From assembly GCF_010669305.1 (NCBI RefSeq), contig NZ_CP048649.1, positions 3,270,850-3,334,849 of the forward strand: a stretch of DNA of 64,000 nt. Reading direction: 5' to 3'. Both the position numbers and the translations under genes were made by a program. The notes under the pieces are model-generated. The model saw nothing but the letters and a program-made list of their open reading frames with translations, was not told the origin of the DNA and made no database searches. Below are positions 8,648 through 20,771 of this stretch, piece after piece. Source of the DNA: Aminipila butyrica (GTDB lineage: Bacteria; Bacillota; Clostridia; Peptostreptococcales; Anaerovoracaceae). Positions within the stretch are counted from its first letter, which is position 1. Every line of letters starts with the position of its first letter.

Positions 8648-10879
8648 CTATATTTCCATACAGATGACCGCTTTATTTTTTCCTGTTTCCTTTGCCTGGT
8701 ACAAAGCCCCATCAGCCTTTTCATACAGTTCTTTAAAACTATAGCTCTCCGCTCCAAAGAGAGTCACGCCGACACTGGCAGAAATATTTTGCCATTTTTC
8801 ATTCTCCTGTGAGATTGAGCTGAGAGTTCTTCGAATGATATCTGCCCACATTTTAGCTTCTGTCTTGCCGTCAATATTCTTAAACAGAAAGACGAACTCA
8901 TCTCCCCCTAGGCGTCCCACTAGATTCTCTTCCCCTACTACTTGCTCCAGTTCTGTGGCAATCCGCTTCAGCAGCGTATCGCCCTCGGGATGCCCATAAC
9001 GGTCATTAATTAGTTTAAATCCATCCAGATCAATTATCATCAAACTGTGAAGCCCCTGTCCCGGCTCGTCATTATTTTGCAGACGAATCTGCTCGTCCAC
9101 ACTTATTTTCAGCAGAAATTCCCGGACTTCCGCTTCAATTTTCCGCCGGTTGAACAGGCCTGTGAGCATATCCCGGTCCGCCTCGCTGCGCAAGGAGTTT
9201 TCCATACGACTTTTTTCAATGTTAAGAAACTCAATCATCTTCAAGTTGGTAGCGTTCATCTTGTTTTTCAGCATAATCAAATATGTCAGCACCCCAATAG
9301 CGGCAGCCACCAAAACGATGATAGAGCCCAAAAAGAAAGCCGGGTTGGAATAGTATAACTTTCTGAACTTTGGCTGTTCATACACCACATAATTTTTCAA
9401 AATAATATTAGATAATTCCATGTCCGAAATGCAGTGCAGGCCTTTGTTTAAAATATTCAGCAGTTCAATATCTTCCTGATTAGATACACCCAAGGATAAA
9501 TCCTCGGAATAGCCAATCATAGCTTGGCTGATTAAATTCACAAACTTAGGATTAGCTAAATAATAATTGGCTGCATAGGCATTTGCAATAGTGGCATCAG
9601 CCTCCCCAGAATTGACCGCCTCAAAGCAGTCCTCCACCGTGTCGTACTCCTTAACCTTGTAATGCTTTAGGATATCTACATAGTAATCTTTAGGCATGGC
9701 CACCTGCTCAATACCATCAAAGTTTCGCTCTTTAGCTACTACCCCCACCAGAGAGGCATTGATACAGATGCTGGTGGTGTAGATCCCCCGCTTCTCTGAC
9801 ACATTGTAATCGTGCGACACCAAGCTAATCATGTCCGTCCGCCCGGTCTTCACATCATCTAAGGCTTCACTCAAATCAGTCGCCCGAACAAATTCAAACT
9901 TTAACCCCGTATATCTAGACAGCAGATCAAATAAGTCCTTGGTAACTCCCTTGATGGTTCCTGTCTTTTCATCGTAATATTCGATGGGCTGCCAACCCTG
10001 ATCATAAGAGACCTTCACGGTACCTTTTTTCTTAATATATTCCAATTCCTCCGCCGTAAAGGATGGGGAGGCAATATTTTCTTTAATAAAATATTTATTT
10101 TGTATTTGAAGGTCATAGGATGGATTGCTATTTTTAATATTCTGCATGGATTGATTGAGTTCATTCAAAAGGCCTTGATTCTTTTTATTAACTCCATAAT
10201 ATAGCTGGTGTTGGTCCATGCTGCCAATAACTTTGCTATATTTTTTGTTGGTCTCTCCTGAGGTGAGAATGGCCCGCACCTCGCCCTTTTCTAAAGCATT
10301 CTCCATGTCCTGCAAGGTGGCGTAATATTTTTTTTCAAAGGTAATATGATGCTGACTGGCGTAATCGTCAAGGTAGGTTTCGTGGTAGTCCTTCGCCGGG
10401 ACGCCTACAGCAATACCATCCATTTTCTCAAAATCGTCAAAATTCAAATCTTCGTCGGAAGCTTTGACGTACAGCAAGGTATCAGAAATTCGGTTGGAGA
10501 GATGAGAATAAGCAATTTTATCTGATTGAAGTGCTTCTTTGTCCAAACCACCTACAATATCTACCTCCCCCTTTTCCAGCATCTGAATACAATCTGGAAA
10601 AGACGCCTGGATAAATTCGTATTCCCAATTGGCAAACTGAGATATTTCCTTCAAGTAGTCATACCCATAACCAGAATAGACTCCTTCTCCGTCTACCTCC
10701 TGGTAGCCCTCGTACAGATAGTACCCTACCCGCACGACCTTTTTGTCTATTCCCGCCTTGGTCTGACCAAAAGAAAGGTCTGCCGGCATCAAGAAAGCAA
10801 GCGCGGTCAATAAAGCTAAGAGAGCAAGCAAAATTCGGATTGTTGTGCACCTTATGCGCTGATTATTTTTTACCATCAT
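8648..10879 (-). CDS. Membrane diguanylate cyclase with tandem periplasmic-binding sensor domains
   Basis: A 743-residue signalling protein. An N-terminal hydrophobic segment (residues about 10-35) exports two successive bacterial SBP-type (PBPb, family 3) domains, roughly residues 45-265 and 275-505; the second begins VKVSYDQGWQPIEYYDEKTG. A membrane helix follows (LGSIIVLVAAAIGVLTYLI, about residue 525), then a short coiled linker and a C-terminal GGDEF domain with DMLTGLFNRR and the intact catalytic RLGGDEFVF near residue 655. It should make cyclic di-GMP in response to an extracellular solute, possibly an amino acid. It stands alone with its own terminator. No EAL domain is present. Confidence 0.9.
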   Translation of the reverse strand: MMVKNNQRIRCTTIRILLALLALLTALAFLMPADLSFGQTKAGIDKKVVRVGYYLYEGYQEVDGEGVYSGYGYDYLKEISQFANWEYEFIQASFPDCIQMLEKGEVDIVGGLDKEALQSDKIAYSHLSNRISDTLLYVKASDEDLNFDDFEKMDGIAVGVPAKDYHETYLDDYASQHHITFEKKYYATLQDMENALEKGEVRAILTSGETNKKYSKVIGSMDQHQLYYGVNKKNQGLLNELNQSMQNIKNSNPSYDLQIQNKYFIKENIASPSFTAEELEYIKKKGTVKVSYDQGWQPIEYYDEKTGTIKGVTKDLFDLLSRYTGLKFEFVRATDLSEALDDVKTGRTDMISLVSHDYNVSEKRGIYTTSICINASLVGVVAKERNFDGIEQVAMPKDYYVDILKHYKVKEYDTVEDCFEAVNSGEADATIANAYAANYYLANPKFVNLISQAMIGYSEDLSLGVSNQEDIELLNILNKGLHCISDMELSNIILKNYVVYEQPKFRKLYYSNPAFFLGSIIVLVAAAIGVLTYLIMLKNKMNATNLKMIEFLNIEKSRMENSLRSEADRDMLTGLFNRRKIEAEVREFLLKISVDEQIRLQNNDEPGQGLHSLMIIDLDGFKLINDRYGHPEGDTLLKRIATELEQVVGEENLVGRLGGDEFVFLFKNIDGKTEAKMWADIIRRTLSSISQENEKWQNISASVGVTLFGAESYSFKELYEKADGALYQAKETGKNKAVICMEI

Positions 10880-11050
10880 ATTGCATCTCCTTCAATAGGG
10901 ACTTTGCTATAGTATATTAAATTTTGTGACAATTTTCCAGGTCTTTTCAAACTTTCAAACAATTTTCTCATGAAATTATTTTTAATCAGACGTCGCGCTT
11001 ATATCATTCTTCCTTTCATGGTCAATCAAAAACACTTAAAAAAGGCTAAA

Positions 11051-11084
11051 AAAATAAAAGGTGGAACGTTCCACCTTTTATTTT
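11051..11084 (-). terminator. Terminator of the ATP synthase operon
   Basis: A perfect 34-base palindrome (17-bp arms with no spacer, centred on GGAACGTTCC) lies immediately after the atpC stop. The AT-rich outer part provides the U-tract. The palindrome is symmetric enough to work in both directions. The rest of the 10880-11086 gap shows no clear -10/-35 pair that I could defend. Confidence 0.7.
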
Positions 11085-11086
11085 AT

Positions 11087-11521
11087 TTATCGTTTTCTTC
11101 TGGCGCCGTTTGAGGCCAGGCTCATTCTGCTGATCTGCTTCATCAGACTGACCTGTGCTCTGGCGAGTTCGCTTTCTTCTGCGTTCGTCAGGTCATGGCA
11201 TTCCAGCCACTCTTCCACGATGGCCTTTCTCTTGGCAGCTCGGTCCACGTCGATCTCTTCAACCCATTCCGCTGCATCGGTATATATGACAATGTTTTCT
11301 TTTACGTCTATATATCCACTTGCTATGGAAGCAGCCTTAAATTCATTAGAGCCTTCCTCTTTGATCCACATAACTCCAACATCCAGGAGCTTACATGCCC
11401 AAGTATGGCCTGCCATAAATCCTTCTTCGCCTGTTAAGGTGCGGACTATAACCATCTCAACCTTATCTTTATAGAATAGTTTTGAAGGTGTTATAACTTC
11501 AAGTAATACACTCTTAGCCAT
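11087..11521 (-). CDS. atpC: ATP synthase F1 epsilon subunit
   Basis: Last gene of the ATP synthase operon. Its 144 residues have the N-terminal beta-sandwich (LLEVITPSKLFYKDKVEMV, LTGEEGFMAGH) and the C-terminal two-helix arm that inhibits or couples F1 rotation, including the ERA-like VDRAAKRKAIVEEW and LARAQVSL segments. The conserved early blocks are somewhat divergent, as usual for this subunit. It starts 27 bases after atpD with a GGGAGATAAG ribosome site. Confidence 0.92.
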   Translation of the reverse strand: MAKSVLLEVITPSKLFYKDKVEMVIVRTLTGEEGFMAGHTWACKLLDVGVMWIKEEGSNEFKAASIASGYIDVKENIVIYTDAAEWVEEIDVDRAAKRKAIVEEWLECHDLTNAEESELARAQVSLMKQISRMSLASNGARRKR

Positions 11522-11548
11522 GTTCTTATCTCCCTTCCCGGCGAAAAA

Positions 11549-12979
<1,431 letters not shown>

Positions 12980-13846
12980 TTATTTTTGGGCCTCAGACCC
13001 TGCAACGATTTCAATAATCTCATCTGTAATGGCTGCCTGTCTTGCCCGGTTGTAGAACAGGGACAAGTTCTCCAGCATGTCTCTGGCATTGTCCGTAGCG
13101 TTTTCCATAGCCATTCTTCTGGCAGCGTGTTCACAGGTAGCAGATTCAACAATAGCTCCGTACACCTTAATCTCTACATACTTGGGAATCAAATAGTCAA
13201 ACACTGCCTCAACAGAGGGTTCATATTCCACCTCTCTGTCGTGCTTCATGACCTCTGGATCCTTCTGCATAGTGATAGGCAGCAACGTCTCACACTTCAC
13301 TACCTGCTCCATGGAGTTCTTAAAGGAAGTGTATATAATCACTACCTCATCAACCTCGCCGGAATTGTACATGTCGATAATCGGCCGGCTGATCTGCTTT
13401 GTTTGCAGAAAGGAAATATCCTCCGGAGGTCCTACGTACTCTTTGTAGATTTCGTAGTCTCTCTTTTCAAAATATTCCTTTCCTCTTGTGCCAACAGCCA
13501 CGATGACCGGCTTCTCCGGATCAGCCTTGATCTCAGACTCCGCCTGCTTGATAATGTTAGTGTTGAAGCCTCCGCATAAGCCCCTGTTACTGGTCACGAT
13601 GATGTAACAAGTCTTTTTGATTTCCCGGCTTCCGCCCAGATATCGCTCTGGAACGTCAGTGACATTGTTGAAAATATCTGCTATAGACTCTGTAATATAA
13701 TGAAAATACTCAGTTGTTTTTTCGAAGGTGGCTTTAGCCCTTCTCAGCTTGGCAGCTGAAACGAGCTTCATGGCACTGGTTATGTGCTCTGTGCTGGTTA
13801 CGCTCTTTATGCGGCGTTTTATATCCTGCATATTGTTTGAAGCCAT
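12980..13846 (-). CDS. atpG: ATP synthase F1 gamma subunit
   Basis: Rotor shaft of F1, 288 residues. The conserved terminal coiled coils are visible: MQDIKRRIKSVTSTEHITSA at the N-terminus and RMAMENATDNARDML plus YNRARQAAITDEIIEIVAG at the C-terminus, with ITSNRGLCGGFNTNI between. An AGGAGG ribosome site sits five bases before the ATG. Placement between atpA and atpD is canonical. Confidence 0.96.
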   Translation of the reverse strand: MASNNMQDIKRRIKSVTSTEHITSAMKLVSAAKLRRAKATFEKTTEYFHYITESIADIFNNVTDVPERYLGGSREIKKTCYIIVTSNRGLCGGFNTNIIKQAESEIKADPEKPVIVAVGTRGKEYFEKRDYEIYKEYVGPPEDISFLQTKQISRPIIDMYNSGEVDEVVIIYTSFKNSMEQVVKCETLLPITMQKDPEVMKHDREVEYEPSVEAVFDYLIPKYVEIKVYGAIVESATCEHAARRMAMENATDNARDMLENLSLFYNRARQAAITDEIIEIVAGSEAQK

Positions 13847-13875
13847 ATTTTCCTCCTATACTGACCTTCCCCGCT

Positions 13876-15921
<2,046 letters not shown>

Positions 15922-15934
<13 letters not shown>

Positions 15935-16428
15935 TTTGCCGCACCTACCTGTTCAACGATATTATCAATCAGATGCTCTTGTCCTTCTAATGCCAAATCT
16001 TTTTCCAGAATCTTTTCTGCTGCAAGCAAAGCCATAGCCGCTACGTGAGACTTCATTTCTGCTAAAGCCTTCGCCTTCTGGCGTTCTACTTCGGTTTCAG
16101 CATGAAGTTTAATCTCCGTTGCTTTTGCGTTTGCTTCATTGATAATATCACTTGCCTGAGCTTCTGCTTTTAACTTAGCACTCTTGATGATATCTCTACC
16201 TTCCAGTTCCACATTTGCAATACGCTTGTTATACTGATCCATCTTCTCGTCAGCTCTCTTGTTCGTGTCTGCTGCCTGATCGAAGGAGTCCTGTATAGCC
16301 TGCTTTCTGTTTTCCAACATCTGTGTAAACGGACGGTATAAGAACTTCGCCAACACGGTCACAAGGATTACAAAGTTTACAATAGCAAAGATAATCTCTG
16401 TAAAGTTAATACCTAATGCTTCACCCAT
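15922..16428 (-). CDS. atpF: ATP synthase F0 b subunit
   Basis: Peripheral-stalk subunit, 168 residues. A single N-terminal membrane helix (EIIFAIVNFVILVTVLAKFL) is followed by a long charged amphipathic coiled coil (RKQAIQDSFDQAADTNKRAD onward) that dimerises and holds F1. A cytoplasmic tail meets the delta subunit. It is 42 bases after atpE. Confidence 0.95.
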
Positions 16429-16470
16429 GAATAAACCCTCCCTGTGGTTGTTTTGCTTTCTTTAATAAAC

Positions 16471-16716
<246 letters not shown>

Positions 16717-16879
16717 TTAGTTTCAGCCATATGTGTTTGATTATTTATATATATTTTGCTGGGCGGTAAACTTCCTCCCTTTAAAATAGATATCCAACGT
16801 TGTGAGCTTTGTAGCCGATTTCATTATATCTGCCTTTTTATTGCATTTCCATGTGTTAATTTCGGTTCAATTCCCAAAA

Positions 16880-17575
16880 TCAACCATGTTGAGCTTGAAG
16901 CAGATGCTCGTGCTCTTCTGCACCGTGCTCTGCTGCCTCAGCGATATAGATGCCTGCCAACAGGGAAAATACCAAAGCCTGAATCATGCCCATGAGTACG
17001 CTGAAAATCTGCATGATAATCGGCAATCCCAGAGGAACCATACCAAAGAACACGTGAGTTACAGATTCTTCTCCGTAGATGTTTCCGTAAAGCCGAAGAG
17101 TCAGGGATACCGGCTTAACTAAGTCTTCCACAATCATCAACGGGAACAGTGCCGCTATCGGCTTAAAGTAATGCTTATAAAATCCAAGACCGTGTGTTTC
17201 CTTGATTCCTACAAATTGTACGAAGAAGAAAACAAGTAAGGCTAGTCCCAGAGGGAAATTAATCGAGCTGGTAGGAGCCTGAACACCCGGTAACTCCCCT
17301 GAAAGCGGAAGCAAACCAGAATAGTTGCAGAGCAATACGTAGATAAATAAAGTGCCTACAAAGGGAAGATATTTGCGCCCGGCGTATTCGCCCATTAAAT
17401 CCGCAAAGAAGTCTCCCAACTTCTCCACCGCCACCTCCATGGCATTTTGAAGTCCCGAAGGAATCATTTCCATGTGCCTTCCCGCTAAAATAGCCAAAAG
17501 ACAGATAATCAGCGTTATAACTGTACTGGTTATCATGGCATTGGTAACACCCATTGAATTTAACATTTCTATCAT
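16880..17575 (-). CDS. atpB: ATP synthase F0 a subunit
   Basis: Stator channel subunit, 231 residues with five or six membrane helices. The essential arginine is in VSLTLRLYGNIYGEE, and the C-terminal helices carry LGLPIIMQIFSVLMGMIQA and LVFSLLAGIYIAEA. The N-terminus is short, as in other Clostridia. The protein ends in a histidine- and glutamate-rich tail. The gap of 190 bases before atpE contains no other gene that I can see. It forms the ion path with the c ring. Confidence 0.94.
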   Translation of the reverse strand: MIEMLNSMGVTNAMITSTVITLIICLLAILAGRHMEMIPSGLQNAMEVAVEKLGDFFADLMGEYAGRKYLPFVGTLFIYVLLCNYSGLLPLSGELPGVQAPTSSINFPLGLALLVFFFVQFVGIKETHGLGFYKHYFKPIAALFPLMIVEDLVKPVSLTLRLYGNIYGEESVTHVFFGMVPLGLPIIMQIFSVLMGMIQALVFSLLAGIYIAEAAEHGAEEHEHLLQAQHG

Positions 17576-17634
17576 TTTGCTTTCCTCCTACATGCAATTC
17601 TTACCTGACATGGGCCTATGTCTTTTCCAGTCTT

Positions 17635-17946
17635 CTACAGGTCTGACTTTCCGTTCCTTTCCATCACCTTTTGGACCGAGAAAAACTTTCCCGACACCAC
17701 TAAGGCAAAAGCCGTTCCAATAATCAAAGCCGTAAAATCAAGGGATATCTTGTCTCTGATCAAAAATACGATCAATAATACCAGCGCATTGACAAAGTAG
17801 CTTATAAAAAGCCGAGTAGTAACGGCTTCTATCTTGAGATTCTCAGCCTGCTGAGTCAATAACTTTTTCCATAGAAAAATGTATTTTAAAAGTCCAGCTA
17901 AACCGCCATATAAAATACCAACTATGGCACCAATTACATATTCCAA
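17635..17946 (-). CDS. atpI: ATP synthase subunit I (AtpI-like)
   Basis: A 103-residue protein with a glycine-rich first membrane helix (IGAIVGILYGGLAGLLKYI), a charged loop, and two or three more helices. Size, topology and position as first gene of the atp operon match AtpI/subunit I, proposed to help assemble the c ring or handle magnesium. Primary sequence is poorly conserved in this family, so the call rests on topology and context. A ribosome-like AGAGAGG lies upstream of the ATG. Confidence 0.75.
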   Translation of the reverse strand: MEYVIGAIVGILYGGLAGLLKYIFLWKKLLTQQAENLKIEAVTTRLFISYFVNALVLLIVFLIRDKISLDFTALIIGTAFALVVSGKFFSVQKVMERNGKSDL

Positions 17947-18006
17947 TTCTTATAAACCTCTCTTGTCAAAAAGCGATTTTAACATACGTTTTTTTACATT
18001 TCTTTA

Positions 18007-18034
18007 ATTATACTCTGAATTTTCCCATTGTAAA
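18007..18034 (-). promoter_or_regulatory. Promoter of the ATP synthase operon
   Basis: Minus strand TTTACA, 16 bases, TATAAT, about 60 bases before atpI. The -10 is consensus and the -35 has one mismatch. Confidence 0.7.
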
Positions 18035-18072
18035 GACTTGTTGTTTTAAATTTTTCATCTGCTGTCCCATTT

Positions 18073-18079
18073 TGTCGAA
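18073..18079. promoter_or_regulatory. Possible Spo0A box upstream of the atp operon
   Basis: TGTCGAA, the core Spo0A-binding heptamer, within TTTTGTCGAAA, lies about 40 bases upstream of the -35 of the ATP synthase promoter. It is a single copy, so chance occurrence is possible. Confidence 0.35.
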
Positions 18080-18237
18080 AGAAACCGCTAAACCATTGCA
18101 TCTGCTAGCCCTAGCCCTCCATTATCGTTTATTTCTATTAAGCCATTCGCAAAAACTATTGTCAGCAAGTTAGTGATTTTTATGCGGTTTAGTGCAGATT
18201 TATCCAGACAAACTTGTCCGATTTCAGAAATATCCGC

Positions 18238-19545
18238 CTATTCAATGTTGTGGATAACATTTTTCGCCCACTTCTTGGAGCGGAATCGCCTGACCAGAAT
18301 CACCGATTTGATGATCTCCTCCAATTTGACAAAGAACACCGCAACATATATAGGCAAGCCTAGAGCCAGTGCCGTAATAAATGCCGTCGGCACAGCATAA
18401 AGCCAAATGGTAATCATCTCTGTCGCCATGGCGAAAACCGTATCCCCGCCGCATCGCAAGATGCCGGTTACCGCAATGCCATTGTATACATGGAGCCATA
18501 GAAAAGCCCCGTATATAAGCAGAATATAGAAGGCGAATTGCTGTCCCTGAGGTGTCAGTTCAAATAGACCAATAATCAGCCGAGAGCAGGACACCAAGCC
18601 CAGTCCCAGGCAGACACCTACTGCCAGACCGACGCGCAGAAGCTTCCGCGCCAATTCATAAGCTTCCTCTACCTTGCCTTGCCCCAGCTTCTGCCCCACC
18701 AAAATTAATGTCGCATCGCCGATACTAAAAGCCGCTAAGGTAAACAGGTTGTTAATCACATTGCTGGCCTGAACCGCCGCATAAGCGGTGACTCCTACTC
18801 TGGCATAAGCGGCTACATACATAGATGTGCCAATACTCCAAAAAGCCTCGTTCATCGTGGTAGGTATCGCATTCTTAACGATACGCCGTACCAATTCCCG
18901 ATTCCAGCCCACATACTCCGACAGACGCCCGGCTACCAAGTTCCTGCGGACGAAGACGACGAAAAGGACTAACGTCAGCTCTAAGCAGCGAGCTAAGACC
19001 GTTCCCAAAGCAGAACCGGGAACCCCTAGCTGAGGTGCACCAAACTTACCAAAGATAAAGGTATAATTCAGCACCGCATTGGTGATAAAAACCACGATAC
19101 TGATATATAATGGCAGCTTCGTCTGCTGAGTCGTTCGAAGGGCCGCCGTAAAAGGCACCGTTATGCTGATCGTTAAGAACATGGGTGCCCCAGTGCGAAT
19201 ATAGGCGGTTCCCAACTCGATCAGTTCCGGGATGTCCGTAAACAGCCGCATAACCAGATGGGGAACAAATGCCGCTACCAGGAAAAACAGGCTGCTGATG
19301 GCCAGGCAGACACAAATAGCCAACCCTGTGGCCTTCTTAATGTTTCGCACATCCTGACTACCCCAGAACTGAGCCATAAAGGTAGAAACCCCGCTGGTAA
19401 ATCCAAACATGACAATCCAATGGATGAGATAAATCTGGATGGCGATACCTACCGCAGCCAGCTCCGTCTCGCCTAAGCTTCCAACCATCAAGTTGTCAAT
19501 CAAGGTCAGAGAGGATGAAATCAGCCCCTGTGCCGCAATGGGCAA
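18238..19545 (-). CDS. MATE-family multidrug/toxin exporter
   Basis: An integral membrane protein of about 435-455 residues with roughly twelve helices in two homologous halves; blocks such as LIDNLMVGSLGETELAAVGI, FGFTSGVSTFMAQFWG and VPGSALGTVLARCLEL are typical MATE sequences. These antiporters expel cationic compounds using sodium or protons. The annotated start is a TTG, but the frame reads further upstream (NRDLLKKLAVIA) as normal MATE N-terminal sequence until a stop at 19615-19617. No ATG, GTG or TTG occurs in that stretch; an ATT at 19585-19587, three bases after the wecB stop codon, is the most economical true start. Confidence 0.88.
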   Translation of the reverse strand: MPIAAQGLISSSLTLIDNLMVGSLGETELAAVGIAIQIYLIHWIVMFGFTSGVSTFMAQFWGSQDVRNIKKATGLAICVCLAISSLFFLVAAFVPHLVMRLFTDIPELIELGTAYIRTGAPMFLTISITVPFTAALRTTQQTKLPLYISIVVFITNAVLNYTFIFGKFGAPQLGVPGSALGTVLARCLELTLVLFVVFVRRNLVAGRLSEYVGWNRELVRRIVKNAIPTTMNEAFWSIGTSMYVAAYARVGVTAYAAVQASNVINNLFTLAAFSIGDATLILVGQKLGQGKVEEAYELARKLLRVGLAVGVCLGLGLVSCSRLIIGLFELTPQGQQFAFYILLIYGAFLWLHVYNGIAVTGILRCGGDTVFAMATEMITIWLYAVPTAFITALALGLPIYVAVFFVKLEEIIKSVILVRRFRSKKWAKNVIHNIE

Positions 19546-19589
19546 GGCGATGACCGCCAGCTTCTTTAACAGGTCTCTGTTGTCAATGG

Positions 19590-20699
19590 TTACGATAGTT
19601 TCTTCTTTAATACGTCAACAATCCTTTCACACGCATGTCCGTCCCCATAAGGGTTCATGGACTGCGCCATAACGGCATAGGCAGTCGGATCGGTCAGCAA
19701 TTCTTTGGACAACTGATAGATATTCTCCATCTCCACGCCGGCTAGTTTCACTGTGCCGGCCTCCACTGCTTCAGGCCGCTCCGTCTCTCGCCGAACCACC
19801 AACACTGGCTTGCCTAAAGAAGGCGCCTCCTCCTGAATACCACCAGAATCCGTGATGATAAAGTAGGACTTAGCCATGAGGTTCTCAAAAGGCTGATACT
19901 GAAGTGGATCAATCAAATGAACTCGATCCATTCCCTGCAAAATCTTATTGGCTGTCTCTCGTACTTTGGGGTTCATGTGCATCGGATAGATGATTTCCAC
20001 ATCCTGAAACTCTTCCGCAATCCGCCGAATGGCTCCGAAAATCTGTTCCATATTCTCCCCCAGATTTTCCCTACGATGACAAGTTACTGTAATAACTCGA
20101 TGATTTTCAAAGTCGATTGTCTTTAATGTCTTATCTTCAAATTCATAAGGCTTGTCTACTACCTGGAAAAGTGCGTCGATGACAGTGTTCCCTGTAATAA
20201 AGATCTTATCCTCTGGCACCCCTTCTCGCAGAAGATTCTTTCGGTTTCGCTCCGTAGGAGCAAAATGAAAATCTGCCAGATGACCTGTCAATACTCGATT
20301 CATCTCCTCCGGATAAGGAGAATATTTGTCATAGGTCCGAAGTCCCGCCTCCACATGTCCAACTTTAATCTGTTGATAAAAACTGGCCATTGCTGCCGCA
20401 AAGGTGGTGGTGGTATCTCCGTGAACCAGCACCACATCGGGCCGTTCCTTTTGCAGAACCTCCTCCAATCCTACCAGCACGTTAGACGTAATCTGGCTGA
20501 TGGTCTGATTGGGCTTCATAATGTTTAAGTCATAATCCGGTGTCAGTTGAAAAAGTTCCAGCACCTGGTCCAGCATCTCTCGGTGTTGGGCTGTCACGCA
20601 GAGAACAGACTGAATCCCTTCTGTCTCGTTCAGCTGCTTGACCAAAGGTGCCATCTTGATTGCTTCTGGTCTAGTCCCAAAGACAGTCATTACCTTCAT
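19590..20699 (-). CDS. wecB: UDP-N-acetylglucosamine 2-epimerase (non-hydrolysing)
   Basis: Interconverts UDP-GlcNAc and UDP-ManNAc for teichoic acid or other surface polymers. The 369-residue protein starts MKVMTVFGTRPEAIKMAPLV and carries the family blocks VHGDTTTTFAAAMAS, HVEAGLRT, TCHRRENLGENMEQI and TDSGGIQEEAPSLGKPVLV with the catalytic acids and histidine. An AGGAGTG ribosome site supports this ATG over an upstream in-frame start. It follows the WecA/TagO-like transferase gene by 72 bases, which fits a shared role in building a lipid-linked ManNAc-containing linkage unit. Confidence 0.94.
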   Translation of the reverse strand: MKVMTVFGTRPEAIKMAPLVKQLNETEGIQSVLCVTAQHREMLDQVLELFQLTPDYDLNIMKPNQTISQITSNVLVGLEEVLQKERPDVVLVHGDTTTTFAAAMASFYQQIKVGHVEAGLRTYDKYSPYPEEMNRVLTGHLADFHFAPTERNRKNLLREGVPEDKIFITGNTVIDALFQVVDKPYEFEDKTLKTIDFENHRVITVTCHRRENLGENMEQIFGAIRRIAEEFQDVEIIYPMHMNPKVRETANKILQGMDRVHLIDPLQYQPFENLMAKSYFIITDSGGIQEEAPSLGKPVLVVRRETERPEAVEAGTVKLAGVEMENIYQLSKELLTDPTAYAVMAQSMNPYGDGHACERIVDVLKKKLS

Positions 20700-20771
20700 A
20701 GTTACACTCCTATTCTTCCAACGCCCTTCCCGCTTTCGGTCCAAGCGCCTGTCAAGCTCTAGTCAAATAGA

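Noticed and set aside
11063..11072. GGAACGTTCC as a LexA box
   Set aside because: The arms abut with no four-base spacer and the palindrome sits in an operon-end terminator; it is not the Firmicute SOS pattern.
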